A stretch of 64,000 bases of DNA, taken from positions 558,001 to 622,000 of the forward strand of contig CAXXGT010000013.1 of NCBI GenBank assembly GCA_963664045.2. The letters are read 5' to 3'. This document shows, one piece after another, positions 18,453 through 27,028 of the stretch. Source of the DNA: JAPPHA01 sp963664045. GTDB lineage: Bacteria; Pseudomonadota; Alphaproteobacteria; Rhodobacterales; Rhodobacteraceae. The notes under the pieces were generated by a model. It had not been told where the DNA came from and ran no database searches. It saw only the letters and a program-made list of their open reading frames with translations. A program made the translations under genes and the position numbers. How positions within the stretch are numbered: position 1 is the stretch's first letter; each line of letters opens with the position of its first letter.

Positions 18453-19438
18453 CGGCACCCCGGGGCGATGTATTGATCACAGGCTGGCCGCTTCTGCCGC
18501 CCGCCGAGGCGCATCTAGGAGACGCGGGATTCACCATCGTTCAATCCAGCCCGAATCCGGTTCGGGCCGAACTGATCACTCTTTTGGCCGAAAACCGCCC
18601 CGTGGGCCTGGTCGTCCGCTCCGGCATCATCGACTGCGCCTGTTTCGACGCCGCTCCGGACCTGAAAGTCATCGCGAATCACGGCGCGGGCTACGACGAT
18701 ATCGACGTGGCAGAAGCCACGCGCCGCGGCATTCCTGTCTTTGCAGCCTCGGGAAGGAATGCCGTGTCCGTCGCCGAACATGTCTTCGCGCTGCTACTGG
18801 CCATCAGAAAGCGCACTCTTCACCATGACATGCTGGTTCGCAGCGGCAACTGGCGCCCCCCCGTTCCGCAAACCGCCGAACTCTCTGGGCGGACGATGGG
18901 CATTGTCGGCTTCGGGGCAATCGGTGAACGTGTGGCCGTACTCGCCGCCGCTTTCGGAATGCGCGTAATCGCGGTCGATCCGGATCGCACCCGACCGTTT
19001 CCACAGCAGATCGTGCAGAGCGCCACCTTGGGCAGGCTGTTGGAAGAAAGCGATGTCGTGAGCCTGCACGTCCCGCTGACCGACGCCACGCGGAACATGA
19101 TCGACGCGGCGGCGCTTGCGCGCATGAAACAGGGCGCCATCCTGATCAATACTGCCCGTGGCGGGATTGTCGACGAAAAGGCACTGGTTGACGCAATTGA
19201 TTCGGGTCACCTCCTTGGGGCAGGCCTCGATACTTTTTCCGAAGAACCGCCCGGTGAATCCTCTGCCGTGGCGCACTGCAATGGTATCGTGTTGTCTCCG
19301 CACATTGCGGGCGTAACCCCTGAAAGTGCGCTGCGCATGTCAATGTGCTGCGCGAGAAACGTCGTGCAATTCCTGGTGGAAGGGACGTGCAGTGATGACC
19401 TGGTGAACGATTCCTGGGACACTCTTCGCCGAATTTGA
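18449..19438 (+). CDS. D-2-hydroxyacid dehydrogenase
   Basis: NAD-dependent D-isomer-specific 2-hydroxyacid dehydrogenase, 329 residues, starting with GTG that overlaps the mttB stop (GTGA), so translation is coupled. Cofactor motif GIVGFGAIGE, catalytic Arg in INTARGGIVD, Glu in TFSEEPP and His in LSPHIAG. Of the glyoxylate/hydroxypyruvate/phosphoglycerate dehydrogenase group; the substrate is not resolved. The coupling suggests that it acts in the same pathway as the methyltransferase. Confidence 0.9.
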   Translation: MTAPRGDVLITGWPLLPPAEAHLGDAGFTIVQSSPNPVRAELITLLAENRPVGLVVRSGIIDCACFDAAPDLKVIANHGAGYDDIDVAEATRRGIPVFAASGRNAVSVAEHVFALLLAIRKRTLHHDMLVRSGNWRPPVPQTAELSGRTMGIVGFGAIGERVAVLAAAFGMRVIAVDPDRTRPFPQQIVQSATLGRLLEESDVVSLHVPLTDATRNMIDAAALARMKQGAILINTARGGIVDEKALVDAIDSGHLLGAGLDTFSEEPPGESSAVAHCNGIVLSPHIAGVTPESALRMSMCCARNVVQFLVEGTCSDDLVNDSWDTLRRI

Positions 19439-19667
19439 TTGCCGCAGGCGAAGGTTCGAAACGCCAAAAGCCAGCTCGCCCGGCGCCGTTTGGAACAGGA
19501 AAGACCCGATGCGAACCACGGATGAGCGAGCCCGAAGTCCGGACCATGCCGCGCCCACGGAACCGTGACACAAGTGATGCGCGACCCGGAATTCACGTCA
19601 GTTGTATAGAGTCGGATTCACTGATAAAGATTTCCGTCAATCATCGACATTCGGGCAGAAAGGGAAG

Positions 19668-20636
19668 ATGGAACAGAAGGTCCTGACACCAATCACGCAG
19701 GCATTGAAGGAAGGTGCGCTCAGCCGGCGCGAACTCAAGCTGCTCATGCGGCGTTCCAATCTTCCTGGCTCGCTACACCTTGCGATGTTCGTCGCCGTCC
19801 TCCTGTGTACAGGTTTCCTGGTCTGGTTCTCGATGGGGAGCTGGTGGGTGATCCCCGCGATGTTCCTGCATGGCGTGGTCTGGGTCCATCTCTTTGCATT
19901 GCAGCATGAGTGTGTTCATTACACGGCCTTCAGGACCCGATCACTGAACGAGATACTCGGTAATATCTGCGGCTTCGCCATCATGCTGCCGAACAGGTTC
20001 TTCCGGTACGAACATTGTGACCATCACACGTACACCCAGCTGCATGGCAAGGATCCCGAGCTGATTGAACTTCCGATTTCACTCGGGACGTATCTGTCGT
20101 TCGTGTCTTCAGTGCCGTTTTGGGGCTATAGATTCCTCGAATTCGGCCGGCACATTCTTGGCCGGTTTTCAGAGGCCGAAATGAAGTTCATTCCCAGGGA
20201 AGACCGCGTTTCGGTCGTTGTCGAGGCCAGGGTCATGGCGATGGCCTACGCAGCCATCCTGGCATTGAGCGCAGTCTTCGATTTCTGGGCGGTCTTCTGG
20301 TGCTGGTGGTTGCCATTGTTCATGGGTGAACCGGTAATGCGCGCCATCAGGATGACCGAGCATGTCGGACGGCCCAATGTCAGGGACATGAAGGTGAACA
20401 CGCGCACCAACCTGGTTTCGCGCCCGATGCGTTTCCTGTGCTGGAACATGAACTATCATGCCGAGCACCACTATGCTTCATCGGTGCCGTTCCATGCGCT
20501 CCCCGAACTCCACAGGAAATTGCAAGGATACGTGCATGTGGAGGAACGCGGATACCTGGGCGCCCACATTGACATACTTGCGCAGATCATTGGCCGGAAA
20601 CCTCGGCTCGGCACGAGGGCGGTCGACGAAGCGTGA
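19668..20636 (+). CDS. MocD-like membrane diiron oxygenase (fatty acid desaturase superfamily)
   Basis: Membrane-bound diiron enzyme, 322 residues from ATG 19668 (an earlier in-frame ATG at 19602 has no ribosome binding site). The three histidine boxes are HECVH at 80-84, HCDHH at 116-120 and HAEHH at 264-268. The following Rieske ferredoxin overlaps its stop, an arrangement matching rhizopine mocD-mocE, where the pair oxidatively removes an O-methyl group from 3-O-methyl-scyllo-inosamine. A lipid desaturase is the main alternative, but the dedicated ferredoxin and the MocA-type genes nearby favour a small-molecule O- or N-demethylase. No reductase gene is adjacent. Confidence 0.82.
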   Translation: MEQKVLTPITQALKEGALSRRELKLLMRRSNLPGSLHLAMFVAVLLCTGFLVWFSMGSWWVIPAMFLHGVVWVHLFALQHECVHYTAFRTRSLNEILGNICGFAIMLPNRFFRYEHCDHHTYTQLHGKDPELIELPISLGTYLSFVSSVPFWGYRFLEFGRHILGRFSEAEMKFIPREDRVSVVVEARVMAMAYAAILALSAVFDFWAVFWCWWLPLFMGEPVMRAIRMTEHVGRPNVRDMKVNTRTNLVSRPMRFLCWNMNYHAEHHYASSVPFHALPELHRKLQGYVHVEERGYLGAHIDILAQIIGRKPRLGTRAVDEA

Positions 20637-20950
20637 ACAGGCAACGTACCTGGACGGACATCATTGCAGTCACCGACCTGGAAGCTGGAGATGTCACGCC
20701 CGTACGATTGGGCTACAGGGACCTTGCCGTTTACGACACGGTGGACGGGATTTTTGTCAGCCTCGCCCGATGTACGCACGGAGCTGCAAATCTCTGCGAC
20801 GGTTACTTCGACGGGAAATACATCGAATGTCCGTTACACCAGGGGCTGTTCGATGCCCGGACAGGAGAGGCCAAGGCGCTTCCCGCCCGGCGAAACCTGC
20901 GGATGATCGAAGCGCGCGTGCGGGATGGCATCGTACAGGTCCTCATCTGA
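20633..20950 (+). CDS. Rieske-type 2Fe-2S ferredoxin (MocE-like)
   Basis: 105-residue soluble Rieske ferredoxin. Cluster ligands are C47 and H49 in CTHG and C66 and H69 in CPLHQG, with normal spacing. It starts inside the upstream oxygenase stop region (GTGA overlap), so it is the electron donor of that enzyme. Similar in length and layout to MocE of rhizopine catabolism. Confidence 0.93.
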   Translation: MNRQRTWTDIIAVTDLEAGDVTPVRLGYRDLAVYDTVDGIFVSLARCTHGAANLCDGYFDGKYIECPLHQGLFDARTGEAKALPARRNLRMIEARVRDGIVQVLI

Positions 20951-20978
20951 ATGATCCCGGGGAGGAGAGTCCTGCGAC

Positions 20979-22001
20979 CTACCGGCTTCGCATCTGTCCT
21001 GCGCGGTTCGGGTCAGCGCGCTGCATGGCGTGTGGCGGCTTGCCCCGGATGATTCTGGAGATGTCTTCGATCATCATGTCCTGGATCCGGACATAGGATG
21101 CATCGAGTCCCCCGGCGAGATGAGGGGTGAACAGCACATTCGGAGTGGTTCGAGCGACCGAAGATGACGGAACCGGCTCCTCCGGAAAGACATCGACCGC
21201 CGCACGAAATTGCCCGGCCGCGGCGAGTGCGAGAAACGCGTCGAAATCCGTGATCTCCGCCCGACTCGCGAGAACGACGCTGGCATCATCCTGAATTCGG
21301 GACAGAGCCTCTCGATCAATGAATCCCGTGTTTTCCGTCGTCACGCCGGCGAGCAGGAACAGGAATCGGCTGCTCCCCATGACGTCACCAAACGAAGCTG
21401 GATGAACCCGTTGCTTCCGGAGTTCAGTTTCCGGCAACCACGGATCATAGGCAGAGATGGTGCAACCGAATGGCTCGAGCAGCCGTACCAGTGATCGCCC
21501 GAGATTGCCAAACCCGACCAGACCGACCGCAGCTCCGTAGAGCGTGTAGGCACGACGATTTCCCGCGATCCCGTACGCCTCGCGATGCTCGCGAAACAGG
21601 CGATCCGCGTCTGAAAAGCCGCGGCCGAGAGTGATCGCCTGAGAAAGACAATACTCCGCAACCGCCGGCGCCATGGCCGGTGCGGCCGAAAGAACGTGAA
21701 TTCCGAGACGCCGCGCTTCCGGGTAGTCGATGTTGGGTTCCCAGTTGCCCTTCACGTTCAGGATCGCCTTCAAATTCCCGGCACGGGCAAGCCGCTCCTT
21801 TTGCATTCGGGTCTGGCCTACGATGATCGAGACTTCGGGAAGGATCGTCTCCACCAGTTCGTCCGGCGCGCGTGAGCCGAAATGGCAAATGACACGGGCT
21901 TGGGCCGCCAGCGTTTCGGAAACCCTGGGCGGGAAAACCATGGACCGGGTCCGCGGATGCGGATCCAGAAAGATCAACGGCTTACGAGTCATTGTCCCCA
22001 C
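20979..22001 (-). CDS. D-2-hydroxyacid dehydrogenase (divergent member)
   Basis: 340-residue 2-hydroxyacid dehydrogenase. Cofactor motif GLVGFGNLGRSL, His in LFTPHLAGG and Glu in FPEEPVP are present, but the usual catalytic Arg motif NxxRG is replaced by VLASRAEITD, in which the arginine is kept and the following glycine is lost. Third enzyme of this fold in the window. Convergent with mocE-like gene and followed downstream of the sugar permeases, so probably part of the same minus-strand operon. Met4 is an alternative start. Confidence 0.87.
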   Translation of the reverse strand: MGTMTRKPLIFLDPHPRTRSMVFPPRVSETLAAQARVICHFGSRAPDELVETILPEVSIIVGQTRMQKERLARAGNLKAILNVKGNWEPNIDYPEARRLGIHVLSAAPAMAPAVAEYCLSQAITLGRGFSDADRLFREHREAYGIAGNRRAYTLYGAAVGLVGFGNLGRSLVRLLEPFGCTISAYDPWLPETELRKQRVHPASFGDVMGSSRFLFLLAGVTTENTGFIDREALSRIQDDASVVLASRAEITDFDAFLALAAAGQFRAAVDVFPEEPVPSSSVARTTPNVLFTPHLAGGLDASYVRIQDMMIEDISRIIRGKPPHAMQRADPNRAGQMRSR

Positions 22002-22070
22002 GAGTCCGACAGGAGACTAGAATAAATGGCGATGCGGTCAAATTGCTTGCGGGTGTGACTGATACGGCCA

Positions 22071-23144
22071 CTATTTCATGCCGGTGCTGGCGATTCCCGT
22101 CGTGATGAACCGTTGCAGAAAGGCAAAGACGAGGATGACGGGAATCAGTGTCACGACCGTCATGGCGAGAACGAAGTGCCACTGGACGTCAAGTTCGCCC
22201 TGGAACGCGTTCAATCCGACCTGCAATGTATAGACTTCACTCCGGTTGAGTACGATCAGTGGCCACAGAAAGTCGTTCCATCGCCACATGATCGAAAAGA
22301 TCGCGAGCACTGCAATCGCTGGTGCTGCCAATGGCAACACGACTTTCCAGTAGATGGACCATTCGCTGGCGCGGTCCATGCGCGCGGCTTCAATCAGGTC
22401 GCGTGGTATTGTCAGCATGTACTGGCGGAGCAGGAAAACACCAGTAGGTGTTGCGGCCCCGGGCAGGATAACGCCCCAGAGGGAATTGATCATGCCAAGC
22501 TCTGTGACCACGAGGTAGACCGGTACCAGGATGACGGTAATCGGAATCATCAGGGTCCCGATCACGAAGAGCATTATCGCGGTACGTCCAGGGAATTCGT
22601 AAATCGCAAGCCCGTAGGCAGCCATGGAATTGATCAGCAGCGTCACCAGGGTTGCAACAAATGTCACGACGACGGAATTCTTGAGATAGGTCAGGAAACT
22701 GAATCTCTGTAACGGTTCCGTGTAGTTTTCCCAGGCGACCCTGAATTCGCGTACGGACTCCCGGCGGTCGATCGGAACATCAATTCGTGACCCGGGGTCA
22801 TCCGGATCGACCATCTGCGCAACGATTCCAACACGGCGGATCTGCGCCAACTGGCGAACGGACCCGTCGTCCATCGTGACATCGTAAAGAGGCAGAGGCT
22901 TGTCGTGTCCCTCGACTTCGATCTCGATCTGTCCAAGCGGCAGCAGGGTCGGAGGGAACTCAAGCAGTCCGGCAGGCGTCTTGAAACTCGACAGTGCAAG
23001 CCAGACGACTGGGCCGAACATCAGCGCCACGCCGAGCGCAAGGTAGGCATACGAGAAGACATCGGTCCAGTGGAGGCGATGGCGGCCTCGTGTGGCGCTC
23101 AGCAAGTTGGCGGGTGAGAACCGGAAACCGGCGGTTTCAGACAT
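22071..23144 (-). CDS. Sugar ABC transporter permease (MalG type) with large extracytoplasmic insertion
   Basis: Permease of 357 residues in the carbohydrate CUT1 family. Helix 1 (near 30-52) is followed by an insertion of about 85 residues (about 65-150, rich in acidic residues, with DVTMDDGSVRQLAQ), then the MetI core with the EAA loop EAARMDRASEWSIYWKVVLP. CUT1 MalG proteins are normally about 280 residues. Its start overlaps the end of the partner permease by 8 bp. Confidence 0.92.
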   Translation of the reverse strand: MSETAGFRFSPANLLSATRGRHRLHWTDVFSYAYLALGVALMFGPVVWLALSSFKTPAGLLEFPPTLLPLGQIEIEVEGHDKPLPLYDVTMDDGSVRQLAQIRRVGIVAQMVDPDDPGSRIDVPIDRRESVREFRVAWENYTEPLQRFSFLTYLKNSVVVTFVATLVTLLINSMAAYGLAIYEFPGRTAIMLFVIGTLMIPITVILVPVYLVVTELGMINSLWGVILPGAATPTGVFLLRQYMLTIPRDLIEAARMDRASEWSIYWKVVLPLAAPAIAVLAIFSIMWRWNDFLWPLIVLNRSEVYTLQVGLNAFQGELDVQWHFVLAMTVVTLIPVILVFAFLQRFITTGIASTGMK

Positions 23145-24150
23145 TGGTGCTGTCCTTGCGCCTTGTCGCGGCGAGTTGAGCGAGTGTCAGGGCAAAGAGC
23201 ACGACCCCGAGAACGACCGAAGCGGCGGATGCCAGGCCAAAGTTCTGAACCTGGTTGGTGAAGCCGGTATTGTAGATGTACTGGACGATGAACTGGGTGG
23301 CGGTTCCGGGACCTCCCCCGGTCAGCACGAAGACCTCGTCAAAGATCTGTACGCCCTTGATCAGGGCGAGCACGATCACGACAAGCAGGTTGGGCCACAG
23401 GAGCGGTAACGTAATTCGCCAGAAAACCCTCTCTTTGCTCGTGCCGTCCATTTCCGCGGCTTCGTAAAGATCTGGTGGAATGGCCTGTAACCCTGCCAGC
23501 AGAATCAGGGTGTAGAAACCCATGTGAGCCCAGATGGAGACGAAAATCGCCCAGAACATCGCCCATTGGGGGCTGACGAAGAAGAGGATTTTCTCAAGCC
23601 CCAGGCTGACGAGAAAGGCATTCAGGATGCCGTCCCGGAGCAGGATCCACTTCCAGACAAGTGCGACGACAACCGGGGACAGCAGGACAGGAAAGAAATA
23701 GACGGCCCTGAAAAATCCGCGCCCACGGATTTCACGGTTGAGAATCAACGCGGTGACCAGCGAAAAAAGGACCAGGAAGAACACCTGGAATGCGACGAAA
23801 ACGATCGTGTTATAGATGCCCCGCCAAAACCGGTCTTCCCGGCATGATCCGGAATCGAGCACATTCTCGCAATCCATCAGGTAGCCGTATTGTTCGGTCC
23901 CGACATAAACCCGGTCGTCCAGGAAAAGATTGGTGCCCCCGGTCAGCGAGAAGGCAAAATTGATGAAGAGCGGAAGGACGACGAAGATTCCGAAGAATCC
24001 GAGATTGGGAACCAGGAACACATAAGGCATTCTTCGAATGCCTATGATGTTCTGTATGAACCGAAACGGATAGTCGGCCAGGGCTCCGAGCCAGCGCAAC
24101 GGTGCAAGGGCGAATTCAGCGGGTTCGAACCGCCTCTGGTCTGCGTTCAT
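23137..24150 (-). CDS. Sugar ABC transporter permease (MalF type)
   Basis: 337-residue CUT1 permease. Six core helices with the EAA loop EAAEMDGTSKERVFWRITLP and the segment YFFPVLLSPVVVALVWKWI. A periplasmic loop near residues 72-107 contains two cysteines (DCENVLDSGSC) that could form a disulfide. Pairs with the downstream MalG-type permease; the ATPase is encoded separately at 25952-27028. Confidence 0.93.
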   Translation of the reverse strand: MNADQRRFEPAEFALAPLRWLGALADYPFRFIQNIIGIRRMPYVFLVPNLGFFGIFVVLPLFINFAFSLTGGTNLFLDDRVYVGTEQYGYLMDCENVLDSGSCREDRFWRGIYNTIVFVAFQVFFLVLFSLVTALILNREIRGRGFFRAVYFFPVLLSPVVVALVWKWILLRDGILNAFLVSLGLEKILFFVSPQWAMFWAIFVSIWAHMGFYTLILLAGLQAIPPDLYEAAEMDGTSKERVFWRITLPLLWPNLLVVIVLALIKGVQIFDEVFVLTGGGPGTATQFIVQYIYNTGFTNQVQNFGLASAASVVLGVVLFALTLAQLAATRRKDSTNV

Positions 24151-24183
24151 AAGTGTATCGGCTTTTTCCAGTACACTTGGGGC

Positions 24184-24214
24184 GGGACCCCGGCAGAAGC
24201 CCTGCCGGGGTCCC
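24184..24214 (-). promoter_or_regulatory. 13-bp perfect hairpin after sugar-binding-protein gene
   Basis: GGGACCCCGGCAG and CTGCCGGGGTCCC pair perfectly around a 5-nt loop, starting 10 nt after the binding-protein stop and 34 nt before the permease start. Very stable, no T-tract; likely sets a high binding-protein to permease ratio. Confidence 0.68.
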
Positions 24215-24223
24215 GGTCAGGTT

Positions 24224-25510
24224 TTACTGACGTGCCTTTTCTGCGAGTTGTTGCTCGACATCCTGCCCCATGCGGTCGTAGGCCTCATCGAGGGTGATTT
24301 CACCGACGATGGCCTCGCCGAGGCGAGAAATCAAGGCGTTGAACATCACGCGGTTGCTTGGATATCCCTGCAGCGAAAATGCGATTGGCGAGATCGAGGG
24401 AACCGCCCCGGCAAAGGTTTCCAGCGCATGCTTGGCGCGCGGATCGTCGGTATCGAAATCGACGCCTCCCGCCGCCAGGCCGAGATGTCCGGGAATGAAC
24501 AGGGTTCTGCCGTAGAACTCGGCAAGCACCTCTTCGCTTGACAGGTAGTCCATGAGTTTCCCGACTTCTTCCGGATGCTCGGTTCCGCCCATCGCAACGA
24601 GCGCCGCGCCGCCGGGCATGCCGGAACAGGCGGCTGGCCCGCAAGGCGCGGGAACGGCCCACCAGTCAAATGCGTCGCCGATCTTGGTCGCAAATTGCGG
24701 GATTTGCCAGGATCCGCTCATGTACATGACGACCTGGGCATTGGCGAAATCCTCGTTGGCGCCAAGATAGGTCGATCCCGAAACCGACCCCCAGAGTTCC
24801 TTGGCCATGGTGCCATCCTGGTGCCAGTCGAAAAGACGTTGTGTCATGGCCTTGAGGCCGTCATCGACCAGCGCCGGGTTGCCGTCAGCGTCAAACATGA
24901 TGGCACCCATGGAAATGGCCGGGCCGGACACGCGGTGGCCGGACCGGTCCCACGCCATTGGAATCGGAATTTCGAGAGCATCCGCAACTTCATTGACCGC
25001 TACTGCCCAATCGTCCCATGTCGCTCCGTCGCCGGGAAGTTCGACACCGGCTTGTTCGAAAAGCGTACGGTTGACGTATGGGCCGGTTACCGTGAGCTGG
25101 GTCATGAACCCGGAGATCGATGCGTCATCGCCAGTCTTGCGCAGCCATTTCAGGAATGGTCCGAAGTTGCTTTCCCAGTATGCAGGGTCGGAAATATAAG
25201 GCGTGAGATCCAGATAATGCTCTGCCAATCCGCCGAGATCTGTAACGCGGGCAATGTCCGGTCCTTCGCCCGCTGCAAGTTGAACGGGAAGGCTTTCGAG
25301 AATTGCCTTGTACGGGACAATATCCAGAGTCACCTTGACATCCGAATTGGCGGCTTCATAGCGATCGAGAATGTCGCGCATCACCTCGCCTTCGATGCCG
25401 TCGTTGTACCAGGTAATCCGCAATTCCGTTTGAGCCGAGGCAGCCGAGGCCAGTGCCGAGACGGCAATGGCGAATGCAGAAATTGTCATCAGAATGCGTG
25501 ATTGCATCAT
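24224..25510 (-). CDS. Sugar ABC transporter binding protein (CUT1)
   Basis: Periplasmic binding protein of 428 residues, with signal peptide ending near ASAASAQ (about residue 26). The motif ANSDVKVTLDIVPYKAILES, the GEGPDIARVTDLG segment and the CxxxxCSGMPGG loop place it in the extracellular solute-binding family 1. First gene of the minus-strand operon binding protein-permease-permease-2-hydroxyacid dehydrogenase. Ligand unknown; a modified polyol or inositol-type sugar is suggested by neighbouring enzymes. Confidence 0.92.
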   Translation of the reverse strand: MMQSRILMTISAFAIAVSALASAASAQTELRITWYNDGIEGEVMRDILDRYEAANSDVKVTLDIVPYKAILESLPVQLAAGEGPDIARVTDLGGLAEHYLDLTPYISDPAYWESNFGPFLKWLRKTGDDASISGFMTQLTVTGPYVNRTLFEQAGVELPGDGATWDDWAVAVNEVADALEIPIPMAWDRSGHRVSGPAISMGAIMFDADGNPALVDDGLKAMTQRLFDWHQDGTMAKELWGSVSGSTYLGANEDFANAQVVMYMSGSWQIPQFATKIGDAFDWWAVPAPCGPAACSGMPGGAALVAMGGTEHPEEVGKLMDYLSSEEVLAEFYGRTLFIPGHLGLAAGGVDFDTDDPRAKHALETFAGAVPSISPIAFSLQGYPSNRVMFNALISRLGEAIVGEITLDEAYDRMGQDVEQQLAEKARQ

Positions 25511-25951
25511 CAGTCTCCGTTATTGTTAACGTGGCTAGAAATGCGGACCTGTTGAATGTCATTGTCCGCTGAACATCGCGGCACAATAGAGCAATGTTTG
25601 TTCCGTTTTCAATATGCAAACTCCGGGATCTTCCGGGTTCGGGACACGGCCCGGAAACGCCGGATGGTCACGGGCCCACAGGGTGTCGAAAGAACCGGGT
25701 ATCTCTTCGTCACGGGTCCCCGCTGTTGCGAAACCGTTCCGACCCGGATAGGCATCTCGCCGCGAGTTGAAATCTGGATGCAGGCCGAGCAGGACGCATT
25801 GGCGCGGGCCCGGAACAGTGCCGGATCGACAATTCAGGCAAAGCCGCCCGTCGCGTCAATTGAAGGGAAAGAGGTCCCGGAAGATGAAAGTGGATCAAGC
25901 GAGGGGGCAGGTCCGTGTGTCAGCAGGCCGTGAACCGCCGGAGTTGTTCGA
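25511..25951. other. Divergent promoter region of the sugar transport island
   Basis: About 440 bp between the divergently transcribed binding-protein and ATPase genes. It must hold two promoters. I found no regulator gene next to it and no convincing operator or small gene; open frames here have no recognisable sequence. Confidence 0.45.
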
Positions 25952-27028
25952 ATGACGGAAATCGTTCTACAGGATGTCCACAAGTCCTACGGTTCCGTAG
26001 AGGTAATCCATGGAGTCGACCTGCGGGTCGACAGTGGCGAATTCGTCGTATTCGTCGGTCCGTCCGGCTGCGGCAAGTCAACCCTCCTTCGCATTATTGC
26101 CGGCCTCGAAGACGTCACGAGCGGTGACATCCTCATTGATGGTGAATCCGTCCGTCATGTCAGCGCATCCGAGCGCGGGCTCGCGATGGTTTTTCAGTCC
26201 TACGCGCTCTATCCCCACATGACCGTTTTCAAGAATATGGCGTTCGGACTCGAAAACTCGAAACTGCCGAAGGATGAGATTGACCGTCTTGTCAGGGACG
26301 CCGCCGAGATGCTTCAGATTACCCCTTATCTCCAGAGGAAGCCGAAAGCCCTGTCCGGCGGCCAGCGCCAGCGCGTTGCCATCGGACGTGCGATCGTACG
26401 GAACCCGAAAGCATTCCTTTTCGACGAACCGTTGTCTAACCTGGACGCCGAACTGCGTGTCGCGATGCGCAAGGAACTCTCGGCATTGTATCAGAAAATC
26501 GGCGGCACGATGATCTACGTGACACACGACCAGACCGAGGCAATGACACTGGCAGACCGGATCGTGGTCCTGCAGGGAGGCGTCGTCGAACAGGCCGGTC
26601 GTCCACTGGAGTTGTACAACAGGCCGAAGAACATCTTCGTTGCCGGGTTTATCGGATCACCCAGAATGAACCTGGTGGACGTCATGTCCGCTCCCGGCGC
26701 CTTGATGGCAGGAACCAACCGGATCGGGATCCCCGAAATCGACGGGGTTTCGGAAGGCCAGGAATTGACCCTGGGAATCCGCCCCGAACATCTGGAGGTC
26801 GTCTCGGGCGATGATGCGGATGTTTCGGCAAGAGTTGACTTTTCCGAGCAGCTTGGTGGCGAGACATATTTCTACTGCTCGGCAGACGGCTTGCCGCAAC
26901 TGACTGTCCACAGGACCGGTCAACATCCGGTCGAAAACGGCGAAATCATCCATTTCCGGCTCGACCGCACCAACCTGCACCTTTTTGATTCACGGGGTCA
27001 TGCGATCACGAACGGTTTGGCAACGTGA
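25952..27028 (+). CDS. Sugar ABC transporter ATPase (UgpC/MsmX type)
   Basis: 358-residue ATPase of the CUT1 class. Walker A GPSGCGKST at 36-44, signature LSGGQ at 134-138, Walker B AFLFDEP near 154-160, then a C-terminal TOBE/OB-fold domain (about 240-350) as in UgpC and MalK. Divergent from the matching binding protein and permeases, and translationally coupled (stop-start overlap) to three oxidoreductase genes. Confidence 0.94.
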   Translation: MTEIVLQDVHKSYGSVEVIHGVDLRVDSGEFVVFVGPSGCGKSTLLRIIAGLEDVTSGDILIDGESVRHVSASERGLAMVFQSYALYPHMTVFKNMAFGLENSKLPKDEIDRLVRDAAEMLQITPYLQRKPKALSGGQRQRVAIGRAIVRNPKAFLFDEPLSNLDAELRVAMRKELSALYQKIGGTMIYVTHDQTEAMTLADRIVVLQGGVVEQAGRPLELYNRPKNIFVAGFIGSPRMNLVDVMSAPGALMAGTNRIGIPEIDGVSEGQELTLGIRPEHLEVVSGDDADVSARVDFSEQLGGETYFYCSADGLPQLTVHRTGQHPVENGEIIHFRLDRTNLHLFDSRGHAITNGLAT

